Source: Bacillota bacterium
GTDB taxonomy: Bacteria > Bacillota > Clostridia > Oscillospirales > Ruminococcaceae
NCBI GenBank assembly: GCA_023458875.1
Contig: JAEWXO010000003.1
Span: 12,847-76,846 of the forward strand
Length of the DNA stretch: 64,000 bases
Direction of reading: 5' to 3'
The notes under the pieces were generated by a model. The model made no database searches. It saw only the letters and a list, made by a program, of their open reading frames with translations, and had not been told where the DNA came from. Shown piece by piece: positions 62,840 through 64,000 of the stretch; position 1 is the first letter of the stretch, and every line of letters begins with the position of its first letter. Both the position numbers and the translations under genes were made by a program.

Positions 62840-63283
62840 ATGTGGAGCAAAGAATGTTCAATATTATTATCAAAGGGACTGACAATAGTAGGATTTTTAA
62901 TGACGCTTTTTATTTTGCCGTTTGTCCCGGTGGTCACAGAATTTTACGATACGATTTCCGGAGATGATCCTGTCAGGTTTGAATTTACCGTCGCTGTCTA
63001 TATAGTTCTGACCTTTGGAATAATACTTATATTCACATTATTCAGACTGCTTAACAACATATCAAAGAAAGTGATATTCGTAAATCAGAACACCAGATAC
63101 CTGAGAAGAATATCATGGTGCTGTTTTTTTATAGCAGCTATACTGTTTGTACTGGGAATATGGGTAACACGGTCGGTATTGGTAGCGTTTGTTGCAGGCT
63201 TTATGGGACTGATACTCCGGATTTTGAAAAATGTTTTCGAAGAAGCTGTAAGTATCAGAGAAGAAAATGATTATACTATATAG
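62840..63283 (+). CDS. DUF2975-type membrane protein
   Basis: A 147-residue protein with four membrane segments (about 8-32, 47-70, 87-108 and 112-132), matching DUF2975. These are typically paired with a small Xre-type regulator, as here. The ATG at 62840 is preferred because AAAGGA ends 9 nt upstream; an ATG three codons earlier touches the site. Function unknown; possibly a membrane sensor for the regulator. Confidence 0.75.
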   Translation: MWSKECSILLSKGLTIVGFLMTLFILPFVPVVTEFYDTISGDDPVRFEFTVAVYIVLTFGIILIFTLFRLLNNISKKVIFVNQNTRYLRRISWCCFFIAAILFVLGIWVTRSVLVAFVAGFMGLILRILKNVFEEAVSIREENDYTI

Positions 63284-63304
63284 CAAAATAAGGAGGTCAT
63301 CCAA

Positions 63305-63511
63305 ATGCCGATTGTAGTGAACCTGGACGTAATGATGGCAAAGAGAAAAATATCTTCCGGAGATCTTGCAGATAAAATAGGATTAACGCCGGCAAATCTT
63401 TCAATCCTCAAAACCGGAAAAGCAAAAGCCATCAGATTTTCAACCCTTGAGAAAATATGCGAAGTGCTGGAGTGTCAGCCGGGAGATATACTGGAGTACA
63501 CAGACAAATAA
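63305..63511 (+). CDS. Small Xre/YozG-type helix-turn-helix regulator
   Basis: A 68-residue Cro/C1-type DNA-binding protein: VVNLDVMMAKRKISSGDLAD, then IGLTPANLSILKTGKAKAIR and CQPGDILEY at the end, closely like YozG-type proteins. AAGGAGG precedes the ATG. It is 21 nt after the DUF2975 gene and is probably its partner. Target promoters are unknown. Confidence 0.88.
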   Translation: MPIVVNLDVMMAKRKISSGDLADKIGLTPANLSILKTGKAKAIRFSTLEKICEVLECQPGDILEYTDK

Positions 63512-63525
63512 TTTAAACTCCTTCA

Positions 63526-63650
63526 TATTCAGCCATACCATAAAGTGATGCAGATATGTAAGTGAAGGTCCAGGGAGACCGCAAAGCCCGGTCGATTCCG
63601 CAGAATCGAAATTCCTGCAAAACAAATAACTTAACCGTAGTGGCTGAATA
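63526..63650. mobile_element. Structured repeat, copy D: complete 125-bp unit with terminal inverted repeats
   Basis: The ends TATTCAGCCA-TAC (63526-63538) and GTA-G-TGGCTGAATA (63637-63650) are inverted repeats with one extra base. The core has GCAG (63550-63553)/CTGC (63615-63618), GACCG-CAAAGCC-CGGTC and GATTC-CGCA-GAATC hairpins, then GAAATT. It has the size and build of a MITE, with an RNA-like core. There is no ORF. It lies 45 nt upstream of the first rRNA promoter. Confidence 0.7.
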
Positions 63651-63694
63651 GTAACCACCCTTCTACAGAAAAATAAAAAAAACAAAAAAAAGTA

Positions 63695-63723
63695 TTGACA
63701 AGTGTGGACAAATATGATATGAT
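63695..63723 (+). promoter_or_regulatory. rRNA operon promoter P1
   Basis: TTGACA (63695-63700), 17-nt spacer, TATGAT (63718-63723). First of two tandem strong promoters, as usual for rRNA operons. Confidence 0.8.
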
Positions 63724-63793
63724 ATAAAAGCTGTCGGTTAAAGCGACAGACAAGCGAAAAAAATAATTTATGAAAATAAAATTCAAAAAAAGC

Positions 63794-63822
63794 TTGACAA
63801 ACACTAAAAAGTATGTTATACT
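63794..63822 (+). promoter_or_regulatory. rRNA operon promoter P2 and start of rRNA leader
   Basis: TTGACA (63794-63799), 17-nt spacer, TATACT (63817-63822). Downstream, TTCTCCG pairs with CGGAGAA (about 63829-63876), then CTTGAAAACTGAACAATG, a string typical of rRNA leaders in Firmicutes. The 16S gene itself would begin past 64000. This explains the ORF-free 63651-64000. Confidence 0.85.
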
Positions 63823-64000
63823 AAAGAAGTTCTCCGAATGGGCAATATGAAAATATGCTCAAAACAAACGGAGAAAAGTATCTTGAAAACTGAACAATGC
63901 ACTAACAAAAACCCTTGAAGATTCAGAAGAGAAATCAACTGAGTTAACAAAAGAAGTCAAGCAGAAGACTACAAATCTGCAAGCTAAGTATTCGTAAAAG

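Noticed and set aside
45094..63618. The GACCGCAAAGCC core of the structured repeats as a c-di-GMP-I riboswitch
   Set aside because: It shares CGCAAAGCC with the GEMM aptamer at 40675, but lacks GGGCAAAC with a GAAA-loop hairpin on the 5' side and the ATGACAGCC 3' part. The copies also do not sit in leaders of suitable genes.
1..64000. CRISPR arrays, complete insertion sequences, prophage or tRNA genes
   Set aside because: No regularly spaced repeats with unique spacers, no intact transposase, no phage structural genes and no cloverleaf sequences were found. The only mobile traces are the MITE-like elements and two gene scraps.

Overview
The window is a low-GC Firmicute chromosome segment, most likely from a Ruminococcus-type member of the Clostridia (Oscillospiraceae). 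Two secreted proteins end in type I dockerin modules. Spo0A and the sporulation protease SpoIVB are both present. Promoters are sigma-A-like with TTGACA/TATAAT boxes, and ribosome binding sites are strong AGGAGG types. The genus is an inference; species cannot be set from the sequence alone.

Layout. 1-12.1 kb (minus strand): the 5' end of a DHH-family phosphoesterase, then a long cell-shape and division block. In transcription order it runs zapA, a U32 peptidase, a DUF4321 protein, mreB, mreC, mreD, a penicillin-binding protein 2, then minD, mgsA, hisS and aspS. 12.3-16.3 kb: a secreted dockerin/leucine-rich-repeat protein carrying nine 14-residue repeats, an ECF sigma factor with a single-pass membrane partner, and a uracil-DNA-glycosylase-like protein. 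16.4-21.9 kb: a degraded AAA-ATPase-like gene touching a 185-bp inverted-repeat element, a YfhO-type membrane protein, a pseudouridine synthase gene broken by an in-frame stop, and an MsmK/UgpC sugar-import ATPase. 21.9-23.3 kb: ilvE and a 39-residue membrane peptide. 23.4-33.7 kb (minus strand): a nine-gene, visibly AT-richer glycan cluster with two glycosyltransferases, three methyltransferase-type proteins or domains, two epimerases, a radical SAM protein, RfbH and RfbC. A second copy of the 185-bp element lies just upstream, in opposite orientation, before a divergent Wzx-type flippase. 35.7-40.2 kb: intracellular alpha-glucan breakdown (GH13 enzyme, glycogen phosphorylase). 40.4-45.0 kb: a c-di-GMP-I riboswitch ahead of a secreted transglutaminase-like dockerin protein, a frameshifted remnant of a conjugative-element helicase/methylase, and a lipoprotein. 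45.2-49.1 kb: the ylxM-ffh-rpsP-khpA-rimM-trmD operon. 49.4-53.3 kb: ptsH, spoIVB, spo0A and a flavin reductase-like gene. 53.4-62.6 kb: arginine biosynthesis in the order argG, pentapeptide-repeat gene, argH, small membrane protein gene, argC, argJ, argB, argD, argF, with ARG-box-like sites before argG. 62.8-64 kb: a DUF2975/Xre-type pair, then tandem rRNA promoters and the leader of an rRNA operon whose 16S gene lies beyond the window.

Most notable: from 43.5 to 63.65 kb a family of intergenic elements recurs (five full copies, one partial). All share a core that can fold into the same hairpins, with base changes on both sides of the stems. The best copy is a 125-bp unit with near-perfect terminal inverted repeats. 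I do not recognise it as a named RNA class. Other points are a likely ACG start codon for argD, the nonsense-split pseudouridine synthase, and the paired 185-bp MITE-like elements.
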